A program made the position numbers and the translations under genes. A stretch of 64,000 nucleotides of DNA from Budorcas taxicolor (lineage: Eukaryota > Chordata > Mammalia > Artiodactyla > Bovidae): NCBI RefSeq assembly GCF_023091745.1, contig NC_068920.1:114541622-114605621 (forward strand), given 5' to 3'. Within the stretch, counting starts at the first letter, position 1. Every line of letters begins with the position of its first letter. Positions 12,640-22,962 of this stretch are shown piece by piece. The notes under the pieces are model-generated. The model searched no databases. It worked only from the letters and a program-made list of their open reading frames with translations, and was not told the origin of the DNA.

Positions 12640-12991
12640 GAATCCTTCTGTTTGGAAACTAGTTACTTGCTCAGGTCATGCAGCTTGTAAATGGCAGAAT
12701 ACTTCTCAGGCTAGAGTCAAAAATTTTTAAAGTTCCTTGTAGTAAGCTATTCAGTGTCTCAGATTCTTCTGCTAAAACACAAATACAGAATTACATTCTG
12801 AAGGACTTGATCTCTGCTGCTGCTCTCTAGCCATCACCTTATTTCATGTTTGAGAAGGTAATGCAAGGTCCATTTACAGAGAAATGATCTTAGGCTGATA
12901 TGAGTTGCAAATGGCAAACCCTCTTGGGCAAAGGACTCAAAGTCAGCCAGTCCTTGACCCAGAGTCCATAGACAGACAGCACTGGTTTTGC
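12640..12991. other. Unique non-coding sequence
   Basis: No gene is seen. TTACTTGCTCAGGTCATGCA at about 12663 vaguely resembles MIR/L2 but is too short to assign. Confidence 0.4.
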
Positions 12992-13191
12992 ACTTCCTTG
13001 ATGACTCAGATGGCAAAGAATCTGCCTGCAATTCAGGAGACCCGGGTTCCATCCCTGGATTGGGAAGATCCCCTGGAGAAAGGAATGGCAACCCTCTCCA
13101 GCATTCTTGTCTGGAGAATTTCACCAAGAGAGGAGCCTGGTGGACTGCAGCACATGGGGTGGCAAAGAGTTGGACATGATGGAGCAACTAA
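12992..13191 (+). mobile_element. Bov-tA SINE
   Basis: Head CTTCCTTGATGACTCAGATG, internal GGTTCCATCCCTGGATTGGG, and a body ending TTGGACATGATGGAGCAACT. Confidence 0.9.
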
Positions 13192-13679
13192 CATGATGTT
13201 ACACTAAAAATGTCACTTTGCAGCTTTACGCATTGTTGGGTAGCCTCTCCCAATATTGGTGGTCCTTGACCATCTGGGCTCTTCTCAAAACCTGTCAAAC
13301 TCCTCCACATTTTTTTTCACAGTCAAGTGAGTTACTTATTACTCACAGCCTCAGGGCCATGCCTACTATTAGAAGTCATTCACTGTGGACTTCAGCAGTG
13401 TTCCTTACTTTGCTTCTCCTATTGAAGTGCTCTCCAACTCTTCTGATCCCTCCTGTTCTTCCATGTTGAGAATCATCACTTTAAAAGAAGCTGTCCAAAC
13501 TAGTATTGCATAAGCTGAATAAGGTCTACAATATCACCTATTTATATAATGGAATTCTTAAAAATTAGAATTTGAAAGCCTTTAATCAAACTGTGCACTT
13601 GCAGATAGCACAGACCATATACTCCCAATCCATATTACCTCACCAGTCTGCAAAGACTTCTGATTGTGCATTATGCATG

Positions 13680-13890
13680 TGTACCCACTCAGTCGTGTCT
13701 GACTCTTTGCAACGCTTTGGATTATAGCCTGCCAGGTTCCTCTGTCCATGGGATTTTTCAGGGAAGAATACTGGAGTGGGATGCCATTTTCCTCCTCCAG
13801 GGGATCTTCTGGACCCAGGGATCGAACCTGCATCTTCTGTGTCTCTTGAATTGCAGGTGAATTCTTTACTCCCTGAGCCATAGAGGAAGC
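13680..13890 (-). mobile_element. Bov-tA SINE
   Basis: A reverse-oriented Bov-tA (CTCAGTCGTGTCTGACTCTT ... CCCTGAGCCATAGAGGAAGC). The tRNA head carries a small insertion. The 7-bp TGTGCAT flanking both ends is a possible short TSD. Confidence 0.88.
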
Positions 13891-14029
13891 TGTGCATCAG
13901 GGTCAGTCTAGTCTTTCTCACTGAGGACTTGAGTCTACTGCCACCATGGTAACTATCAAGCATGTTTCAGGGATTCCCTGGATCCTTATGTCCAGATGTA
14001 ACCTCTGTTCACATCTTTAATTGCTTACT

Positions 14030-14166
14030 CTTATTTATTTACCTATTTATTTATTGAGTCATGCCTTGCAGCTTGCAGGATCTTAGTTCCCCAACCAGGG
14101 ATTGAACCCAAGCCCTGGACAGTGAGAATTCGGAGTCCTAATCGCTGGACCACCACTGGAATTCCC
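14030..14166 (-). mobile_element. CHR-type tRNA-derived SINE
   Basis: An ATTT-rich start is followed by the CHR pattern in reverse: TCTTAGTTCCCCAACCAGGG, AGTCCTAATCGCTGGACCAC, GGAATTCCC. CHR SINEs are shared by cetaceans, hippos and ruminants, so this is older than the Bov SINEs. Confidence 0.75.
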
Positions 14167-15722
14167 TTTAACTACTTACTCTTAACTCTAAACATTGGAG
14201 TTTTCTCTCACATCTTACTCTTCCTTATTTTCCATCTATCCTTAATCAATCCATTCATTTGAAGTCATCTTTAATTGTTTCTTGGAGAAATCACCATGGA
14301 AAGGATTGTAGATTCTACTACAAAACCATGTTTGTGCTTGTCCTGTCCTGTCCATCTCTCATGTAATAAAGTCAGTCTTACACGACATCTCAGTGGGGCA
14401 GATATGGGAGCCTCCCAACTCCTCTCCCTGATTTCAGTATCCTTTTTCCTGCTCTTCATGTTCAAGACAATCATCAGGATTTTGTTCCTTGGACCCACAT
14501 TTTAGAAATCATAATCCTGATGGAAAGTCTTCTCAATCTGTCTCTAACACTCCAGTCTCATCTCTCCCCACTACCCTCCCTGTCATCCTGTGCTCCAGAC
14601 ACTGTAAACATATCAGAAACACCTATAGCATTTTCACAGACTTTGCCGACTGGCTGGAGTAGCTTTCCTTCCCTCTGGTCAACCCTTCTCCTTTTCTCCC
14701 AGCCCCTCTGCCATAGCATGAATCACATTGCTTTGCTACCATCACCTCCACCCCAGATTCAAGAATACCCAAGGCAGGGACCACATTTTATCTAACTTTA
14801 TCTCAACAGCTAAACTTCCATTAGACTTAAACTAACAAAAACAAATAAGAACAGCAGCAGCACTGATACTGAATTATTAAAAAGGCATTCTCAAGGTGCC
14901 TTGAAAGATTAAGAAGTGGTTCCAGAAAATGGGAGATGGCTGAATAAAGACATAAATGCATTCAACTGGCTAATTTACCACAGAAGGCTCACTGCTTATG
15001 GCTGGTGAGGGATTTCCTGCATGAACTAGATGTATGAAATGCAGTCACATATAAATGTATTAATCTGTATGACTTCAAAAGCTTGGACCTTCCTGTGTTA
15101 ACAATGTGCGCCTATATATCAATGCAATATAAAGTTTTTTTTATATTTAACTCAGATTCCCCAGGCTATTGATTAAGCAAGAATTCAAGCCAGTTAATAA
15201 ACACACTTCAGCAAGAATCTCTAAAAAGCCAGCACTGTGCCAGATTGCACGAAGAGGAACGGGGGCACATTTATCAGTGCAATGTGGAAATCCTGTGCTC
15301 TTTATATATGGCTTCTCATAACTGATAGTCTTCCACACCTACAAGGGTAGATATTAGAGGGTTCTAAAAGCTGCAAGGACAAAATTAGCAACATCTGGAA
15401 AATTCTATAAAACAAGATAATTAAATGTTAAGATGTATCACAGACAGAATTTACTACTGAATTAAATTGGTTCCATTATTTGTGGTGAGGAGAGGAGGCG
15501 AGACTTGTTAATATCAAGCAGAAGAACTGTAGTTGTCCAGTTATCTCCATAAATCCTTGGGGCCTTGAGAGAAAAGAGATTTTTACACCAGCATCTTGTT
15601 ACAGCATTTGAAATCAAAACTTTTAGAATCACTTCTTGGTATGGTGAGTGCCAAGGTAATGTCAAATACACCTGTCAGTTTACAATTAAATAAATGTTTC
15701 TGAACCTGCTCTGGCACATTGG
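14167..15722. other. Unique non-coding sequence
   Basis: AT-rich, with a pyrimidine-rich stretch at 14500-14800 and short chance ORFs only. No gene or clear repeat is recognised. Confidence 0.5.
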
Positions 15723-15733
15723 TTTGATGTTAT

Positions 15734-16068
15734 GTGCTCTGCTTATTTTCTCAGTCATGTCCAACTCTTTGCGACCCCATGGACTGTAGCCTGCCAGGCT
15801 GCTCTGTCCATGGGGATTCTCCAGGCAAGAATACTGGAGTGGGTTGCCATGCCCTCCTCCAGGGGATCTTCTCAACCCAGGGATCGAACCCAGGTCTCTC
15901 ATATTGCAGGCAGATTCTTTATCACCTGAGCCACCAGGGAAGCCCAAGAATACTAGAGAGGGTATCCTATCCCTTCTCCAGGGGATCTTCCCAACCCAGG
16001 AATTGAACTGGGGGTCTCCTGCATTGCAGGCGGATTCTTTACCAGCTGAGCTACCAGGGAAGCCCAGA
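15734..16068 (-). mobile_element. Composite Bov-tA SINE with two tRNA-like heads and TSD
   Basis: In reverse orientation, one Bov-A body and tRNA head (to GCCACCAGGGAAGCCC at about 15945) is followed directly by a second partial body and tRNA head (to CTACCAGGGAAGCCC at about 16065). An exact 11-bp direct repeat TTTGATGTTAT (15723-15733 and 16069-16079) flanks the whole unit, so both heads arrived in one insertion. This resembles the bovine Bov-tA3 form as I recall it. Confidence 0.88.
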
Positions 16069-16079
16069 TTTGATGTTAT

Positions 16080-16785
16080 AGGATGTCCCGAATAAGTGGG
16101 TGAAGCCATGAAAAACAAGATTTTGCATGATTGAGATAATGTTTGTGAATCATAAACAACAGTGCAGAGTCTAGTTCATTTCACAAATGTATTTAAACAC
16201 TCTAACTTCCACAGAGCATTGTAAGTAGCAGTGCATTAAACTGTTTTCAGACATGAACACTTCTGTGGAAATAATCTGGCTGCCTAGTCACTTAATAGGA
16301 TGTGGGAATGAAACCCTCGGAAGCTCCCAGAAGAAACACTGAAGACCCCAAAACCCAAGGCTCCCTCTGCCTCTGCATAAAGGAGGGAGGAATGGGAATA
16401 GGAAGAAAGGATGGTTCCAAGTAACCAAGGACAGATTCCAACAAGGATCTTAGTGGGCACCCCAGCCAGATAAAGGAAAGGGAAATGAAAAGGCTTCTAT
16501 TTGTGGTGGAGTGTGTGTGTGTGTGTGTGTGGAGTATATAGAGGAAAACAATAAAGCAGCAAAAGAGATATTAAGAGATATTGAGATTGAAATATGTCCT
16601 TTCAAGAGGACAATCTGGCCTTAGGAATTGAAAGCTTTTTTTTTAAAGTCCACATCCTCTGAACCCAGTCCTGAGGGCTTTACTCTTGTGATTTAATAAC
16701 CCCTGGCAGGCCCCACCTCCATATAATATGACATTAGGGATTACGTTTCAATACATGAATTTCAGGGGATATAAACTATCAGTCT
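16080..16785. other. Unique non-coding sequence with a GT microsatellite
   Basis: It holds (GT)10 at 16511-16531 and otherwise unique AT-rich sequence. ACATTAGGGATTACGTTTCA at about 16731 resembles an old repeat too weakly to assign. Confidence 0.5.
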
Positions 16786-17727
16786 TTACTAGCGTGTGAG
16801 ATGAGTGCAATTGTACAGTAGTTTGAGGATGCTTTGGCATTGCTTTTCTTTAGGATTGGAATGAAAACTGACCTTTTCCAGTCCTGTGGCCACTGCTGAG
16901 TTTTGCAAATATGCTGGCATATTGGGTGCAGCACTTTCACAGCATCATCTTTCAGGATTTGAAATAGCTCAACTGGAATTCCATCACCTCCACTAGCTCT
17001 GTTCGTAGTGATGCTTTCTAAGGCCCATTTGACTTCACATTCCAGGATGTCTCTCTCTAGGTGAGTGATCACACCACTGCGATTATCTGGGTCATGAAGT
17101 TCTTTTTTGTACAGTTCTTCTGTGTATTTTTGCCACCTCTTCTTAATATTTTCTGCTTCTGTTAGGTCCATACCATTTCTGTCCTTTATTGAGCCCATTT
17201 TTGCTTGAAATGTTCCCTTGGTATCTCTAATTTTCTTGAAGAGATCTCTAGTCTTTCCCATTCTGTTGTTTTCCTCTATTTCTTTGCATTGATTGCTGAG
17301 GAAAGCTTTCTTATCTCTCCTTGCTATTCTTTGGAACTCTGCATTCAGATGCTTTTATCTTTCCTTTTCTCCTTTGCATTTTGCTTCTCTTCTTTTCACA
17401 GCTATTTGTAAGGGCTCCTCTGCTGAAACTGAAACTCCAATACTTTGGCCACCTCATGCGAAGAGTTGCTGCTGCTGCTGCTGCTGCTGCTGCTAAGTTG
17501 CTTCAGTTGTCTTATCGGAAAAGACCCTGATGCTGGGAGGGATTGGAGGCAAGGGGAGAAGGGGACGACAGAGGATAAGATGGCTGGATGGCATCACTGA
17601 CTCAATGGATGTGAGTCTGAGTGAACTCTGGGAGTTGGTGATGGACAGGGAGGCCTGGTGTGCTGCGATTCACGGGGTTGAAAGAGTCGGACATGACTGA
17701 GCGACTGAACTGATCTGAACTGAAATC
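16786..17727 (+). mobile_element. BovB LINE with 5' inversion (twin-priming structure)
   Basis: 16786-17420 is BovB on the - strand (a 160-codon open frame with DLTEAENIKKRWQKYTEELY and a disrupted RT start). 17421-17727 is the BovB 3' end on the + strand, down to GAACTGATCTGAACTGA. The RT core between them is missing. The 8-bp ATCAGTCT lies on both sides (16778-16785 and 17728-17735), consistent with one insertion event producing both pieces. Confidence 0.85.
17467..17493 (+). repeat. (TGC)9 triplet repeat inside BovB
   Basis: Nine uninterrupted TGC units, then TAAGTTGCTTCAGTTGTCTT, interrupt the BovB sequence between GCGAAGAGT and GGAAAAGACCCTG. The insert looks like the end of a Bov-A SINE. 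Confidence 0.85.
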
Positions 17728-18212
17728 ATCAGTCTATTGTAGGGTATATATGAGGATGTTATCCCAGTAAATTTATAATGGCTAAAAACCAGATGCCACC
17801 TAACTGGTAAGAAAGAAGAGATGGATAAATTTATTAGAATGGTTTGCAGTTATTGAAGATGATCCTATCAATTGGTACTCTGGCTATGGGAAAATGTCAA
17901 CAATGAAAAAATCAGTTACAAAGTAGTATGTATTGGCATAATGTTATTGTATTTTTAGAAAATATAAATACATATAAAATAGACCAATTCTAGAAGAATA
18001 TGCCCTCAACAATTTACAGTTTATCTCCAGGTGGTTAAATTTTAGGTGATAATCTTCATTTTAAATTTTATTTTTTTTCTTGTCTTTTTTCCTTTTCTTC
18101 ATTTTTTTATAATAAAAAAGTCAAACTTAAACATCCAAGAGAAATACATACAGACTGACTGTGATAAGAAAACAGGTGTAATATAAGTCAGGGATTGCAT
18201 AAAACACATACA

Positions 18213-20086
18213 AGGGCTCTACAAATTGCTGTGAAAAGAAGAGAAGTGAAAAGCAAAGGAGAAAAGGAAAGATATAAGCATCTGAATGCAGAATTCCAAA
18301 GAATAGCAGGAGAGATAAGAAAGCCTTCCTCAGCAATCGATGCAAAGAAATAGAGGAAAACAACAGAATGGAAAAAGACTAGAGATCTCTTCAAGAAAAT
18401 TAGAGATACCAAGGGAATATTTCATGCAAAGATGGGCTTGATAAAGGACAGAAATGGCATGGACCTAACAGAAGCAGAAAATATTAAGAAGAGGTGGCAA
18501 GAATACACAGAAGAACTGTACAAAAAAGAGCTTCATGACCAAGATAATCACGATGGGGTGATCAGTCACTTAGAGCCAGACATCTTGGAATGTGAAGTCA
18601 ATGGGCCTTAGAAAACATCACTACAAACAAAGCTAGTGGAAGTGATGGAATTCCAGTGGAGCTATTTCAAATCCTGAAAGATGATGCTGTGAAAGTGCTG
18701 CACTCAACATACCAGCAAATTTGCAAAACTCAGCAGCGGCCACAGGACTAGAAAAGGTCAGTTTTCATTCCAATCCCAAAGAAAGGCAATTCCAAAGAAT
18801 GCTCAGACTACCGCACAATTGCACTCATCTCACACACTAGTAAAGTAATGCTCAAAATTCTCCAATCCAGGCATCAGCAGTACGTGAACTGTGAACTTCC
18901 ACGTGTTCATGCTGGTTTTAGAAAAGGCAGAGGAACTGAGATCAAATTGCCAACATCCACTCGATCATGGAAAAAACAAGAAAGTTCCAGAAAAACATCT
19001 ATTTCTGCTTTATTGACTGTGCCAAAACCTTTGACTGTGTGGATCACAATAAACTGTGGAAAATTCTGAAAGAGATGGGAACATCGGACCACCTGACCTG
19101 CCTCTGGAGAAACCTATATGCAGGTCAGGAAGCAACAGTTAGAACTGGACATGGAACAACAGACTGGTTCCAAATGGGAAAAGGAGTACATCAAGGCTGT
19201 ATATTATCACCCTGCTTATTTAACTTCTATGCAGAGTATATCATGAGAAACGCTGGGCTGGAAGAAGCACAAGCTGGAATCAAGACTGCCCGGAGAAATA
19301 TCAGTAACTTTAGATATGCAGATGACACCATCCTTATGGCAGAAAGTGAAGAGGAACTAAAAAGCCTCTTGATGAAAGTGAAAGAGGAGAGTGAAAAAGT
19401 TGGCTTAAAGCTCAACATTCAGAAAACTAAGACCATGGCATCAGGTCCCATCACTTCATGACAAATAGATGGGGAAACAGTGTCTGACTTTATTTTTTTG
19501 GGCCCCTAAATCACTGCAGATGGTGACTGCAGCCATGAAATTAAAAGACCCTTATTCCTTGGAAGGAAAGTTATGACCAACCTAGATAGTATATTGAAAG
19601 GCAGAGATATAACTTTGCCAACAAAGGTCCATCTAGTCAAGGCTGTGGTTTTTCCAGTGGTCATGTATGGATGTGAGAGTTGGACTGTGAAGAAAGCTGA
19701 GCGCCGAAGAATTGATGCTTTTGAACTTGGTGTTGGAGAAGACTCTTGAGAGTCCCTTGGACTGCAAGGAAATCCAACCAGTCCATTCTAAAGGAAATCA
19801 GTCCTGGATGTTCATTGGAAGGACTGATGTTGAAGCTGAAACTCCAATACTTCGGCCACCTCATGCGAAGAGTTGACTTATTGGAAAAGACCGTGATTCT
19901 GGGAGGGATTGGGGGAAGGAGGAGAAGGGGACAACAGAGGATGAGACGGCTGGATGGCATCACCGACTCGATGGACATGAGTTTGAGTGAACTCCCGGAG
20001 TTGGTGATGGACAGGGAGGCCTGGCATGCTGCGATTCATGGGGTCACAAAGAGTCAGCCACGACTGAGTGACTGAACTGAACTGAT
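18213..20086 (+). mobile_element. 5'-truncated BovB LINE (about 1.9 kb)
   Basis: It starts inside the region before the RT core and runs to the TGAACTGAACTGA tail. An open segment at 18967-19461 keeps the RT palm with an intact YADD box (FRYADDTILM), whereas the BovB at 9050 has YADG. Flanking frameshifts and the missing endonuclease make it non-autonomous. Confidence 0.92.
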
Positions 20087-20095
20087 ACTTACTGC

Positions 20096-20097
20096 CA

Positions 20098-20133
<36 letters not shown>

Positions 20134-20150
20134 CGTGTGTGTGTGTGTGC
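20096..20150. repeat. CA/GT microsatellite, 55 bp alternating
   Basis: A perfectly alternating purine/pyrimidine tract, mainly GT with two GC steps, joins a BovB tail to a reverse SINE. Confidence 0.95.
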
Positions 20151-20343
20151 TCAGTCTTATCTGACTCTTTGGAACCCCATGGACTATAGCCCACTAGTCT
20201 CCTCTGTCTATGGAATTTTGCAAGCAAGAATACTAGAGTAGGTTGCCATTTCCTACTCCAAAGGATCTTCCCAACCCAGGGATCAAACCTGCATCTCTTG
20301 CATTGGCAGGCAAATTCTTTACCACGGTTCCATCTGGGAAGCA
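20151..20343 (-). mobile_element. Bov-tA SINE
   Basis: A reverse-oriented Bov-tA (TCAGTCTTATCTGACTCTTT ... CACGGTTCCATCTGGGAAGC), diverged, abutting the GT microsatellite. Confidence 0.88.
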
Positions 20344-20464
20344 ACCAACCTTTATTAAGAGCCCTACTAAGTGCTAAGTACTGAGATATACACAGATTTT
20401 GAATTCTGTGTTTGGAATTGAATAGAACAGAGAACAAGATTCAGAAAATGCAAGGTTTTTATCT

Positions 20465-20610
20465 GAATTCTACAACCAATCTTGGGCAATCGCTTAACAT
20501 TTCTGACCCTTCAATTCCTCAGTTATAAGACTAGACATTAATGATATCTGGGTTACTTTTTCAGGTTAGAATGTGAATACTTCTAATAGAATGCTCTAAT
20601 AGAATGCTTT
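20465..20610 (+). mobile_element. MIR fragment
   Basis: It shows the MIR core pattern: CTTGGGCAATCGCTTAACAT, TTCTGACCCTTCAATTCCTC, AGTTATAAGACTAGACATTA. Confidence 0.5.
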
Positions 20611-21264
20611 TCAAAATTTAATTTTAACCTGGAGTTAATGGTAAAATGCAGATTTGATTCAATGTATCTAGAAAGAAACCTAAGCTTCTGCCTTTCTAAC
20701 ATGCTGTAAGGCTGCTAGTTCTAGGCTTACAATTTTGAGTTGCAAAACTCTAATATACATGATCTCATTGAATTTTCCCCAAGAATCTTTTAAGATAGCC
20801 ATCCTTGGTCCTATTTGACTGATAATGGAGTGACCTGTGTAGGATCATACTCAGAGAGAATGGGAAAGCAGAAGTCTTATTATTCCTAAGCTCCAAGATG
20901 TTTAATGTCGCATTCAGTTCTAAACTACTATAATTAGAAATGACTGCCACATTCACATAAAGTGAACAGCATCAGCAGCAGAATTGATAAAGGTAAGCTG
21001 TTAACAGAGTTCAGAAGAATGAGAGATCACTTTACATGGGAATCAATAAAGAAGACATAGAGGAAATTTAGCATCAGCCTTGAAGGATGGCAAGGATGAA
21101 GGTAAGCAAAGATGGAGAGAGTATATACAGCAGTTAGGTGTAATATGGCATGATCAGAGGGAGCTTGCAGAGTGGGGCCTGAGATAGCAGAATAGGCCTC
21201 AGGAACTAATCCACATATTTGTTACAAGAGCCAAAGATAACTCGAAGGTGTTCAGTCTTAGAGA
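20611..21264. other. Unique non-coding sequence
   Basis: No gene is recognised. Purine-rich sequence at 21000-21200 (CCTTGAAGGATGGCAAGGAT) faintly resembles reverse L2. Confidence 0.4.
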
Positions 21265-21396
21265 CTAGAAAGTGAAAGTGAAGTCACTCGACAGTCGTGT
21301 CCAACTCTTTGCAACCCTATAGACTGTAGCCTACCAGGCTCCTCCATCCATGGAATTTTCCAGGCAAGAGTACTGGAGTGGGTGGCCATTTTCTTC
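21265..21396 (-). mobile_element. Bov-A SINE unit
   Basis: GAAAGTGAAAGTGAAGTCAC linker, then CAGTCGTGTCCAACTCTTTG ... GCAAGAGTACTGGAGTGGGT, without a tRNA head. Confidence 0.85.
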
Positions 21397-22683
21397 AAAA
21401 CTAGAAGGATACAGCAAACTAAAATTTTCAGCATAGCTTTGGAAACCCTTTTTAAAAATATATAATTTATTTAATGGCAACTGGTAATCATCAAATTAGC
21501 GATGGTCACCTTCAAAAGTTATTATACAAGCTATGCTGTCATTTCTCAAGGTTGACCACATACCTGAAGTCACAGACATTTCCCACCTAAGATGCGTCAT
21601 TTAAATCAGACTTAATTTATCACCAGTATTTGTAAAACCACACCTAGCTAAAGAACTAGGTCTGGGGACCAATACGTGGTCTTAATACAGGGAAGGTTTG
21701 GAAGCCCTTTACCAACTTCCTTCCTCTCCCAACACTTCCTCTGTCTTTGTCCCTCTTCTTCCCTCTGAGAACTAGGGAATTAATCCACTCATCACGACGT
21801 AAGGCTTTCGTTTCCCTGTCCTAGGTATGCTTTCACGATGCCACCCCTCAGGTCCGCGAGCCTACGTCTTGAGCCTGTACTCCATAAACTTTACTTTTTC
21901 AGTGAAGCTTTTTAGCATTGGCCCCATCTTACCTGTCAGCTCTTCTCATTTATGTGTTCTAGGGACATCTGCTGTCAAGCACTGGGCAATAAATAAATAT
22001 TATCAGCAAAGTCCCTCAGTGTCTGCTTCTCCCTCTTACCTAAAGTTCCAGGAGGAAAGCACTGAGTCATTGCATTTCCTTGGTTTACTCCCACGATTTA
22101 ACATCTTGCATTGAGCATAGTAAGTACTGCCTTAGTGCTAGCCATATTACTACCTTGTTCTAAGAGGAGGATAAAGTTTGATAAGAAAAATGACCTTCTT
22201 TTTTTAAAAAAATAAGCTCCTTTAAGTAGATCTCCTGAGAGAAGCCTTAAGTCCTTACCCTTTGGCTCCAAAGCATGTTGTAAAAGGCCAGTTGTATGCG
22301 GCCTGCCTATAGGAACAACAGAGTTAATTTTCTCCTTTTGAAATTGTGACTCCCACCCTCTTTCCCTACCTCTAAATGTTTCCTTTTAAAGAAAAGCCAT
22401 GGCTCACTGCTACGGAAAATTAAAGATAATCACATAAAGATCAAGGTCCAGGCTGGTGCCAGCATTGAGAGAACATTAAAATCACGACTTGAATTTCTCT
22501 TGTCCTGAGCACTGCCAAGGACTCCTAATGGAAGGCCAGTCTTCAGGAGGCATGCTTATATCAGACTTTTATTACTTGTACCTCTTGGTTCACAAATTAT
22601 TTTGACTCAAACAAATTGGAGGTGGCCTTCAGTTGAGATGAAATGGGAGAGGTACAACATATTCATAGATATAACATATTCAC
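21397..22683. other. Unique non-coding sequence
   Basis: Mixed composition with short chance ORFs only. No gene or confident repeat is seen. Confidence 0.5.
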
Positions 22684-22962
22684 TCCTGAATATTCATTGG
22701 AGGGACTGATGCTGAAGCTGAAACTCCAATACTTTGGCCACCTGATGCAAACAACCGACTCACTGGAAAAGACTCTGATGCTGGGGAAGATTGAAGGCGG
22801 GAGAAGGGGGTGTTTTGAAATGGTTGGATGGCATCACTGATGTGATGGACATAAGTTTGAGTAGGCTCCAGGAGTTGGTGACAGATAGGGAAGCCGGGTG
22901 TGCTGCATTCCATGGGGTCGCAAAGAGTCGGACACAACTGAGTGACTGAACTGAACTGATAT
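22684..22962 (+). mobile_element. BovB LINE 3' end
   Basis: Starts at TATTCATTGGAGGGACTGAT and ends GAACTGAACTGA, followed by TATATATACACACACACA. Confidence 0.9.

Noticed and set aside
17467..17493. TGC repeat as a coding polyalanine/polyglutamine tract
   Set aside because: It sits in a dead BovB/SINE fragment; the poly-Cys/Ala frames are incidental.
18967..19461. Intact YADD-containing RT ORF as a possible domesticated gene
   Set aside because: It lies inside a 5'-truncated BovB, lacks the endonuclease and is frameshifted on both sides; nothing suggests domestication.
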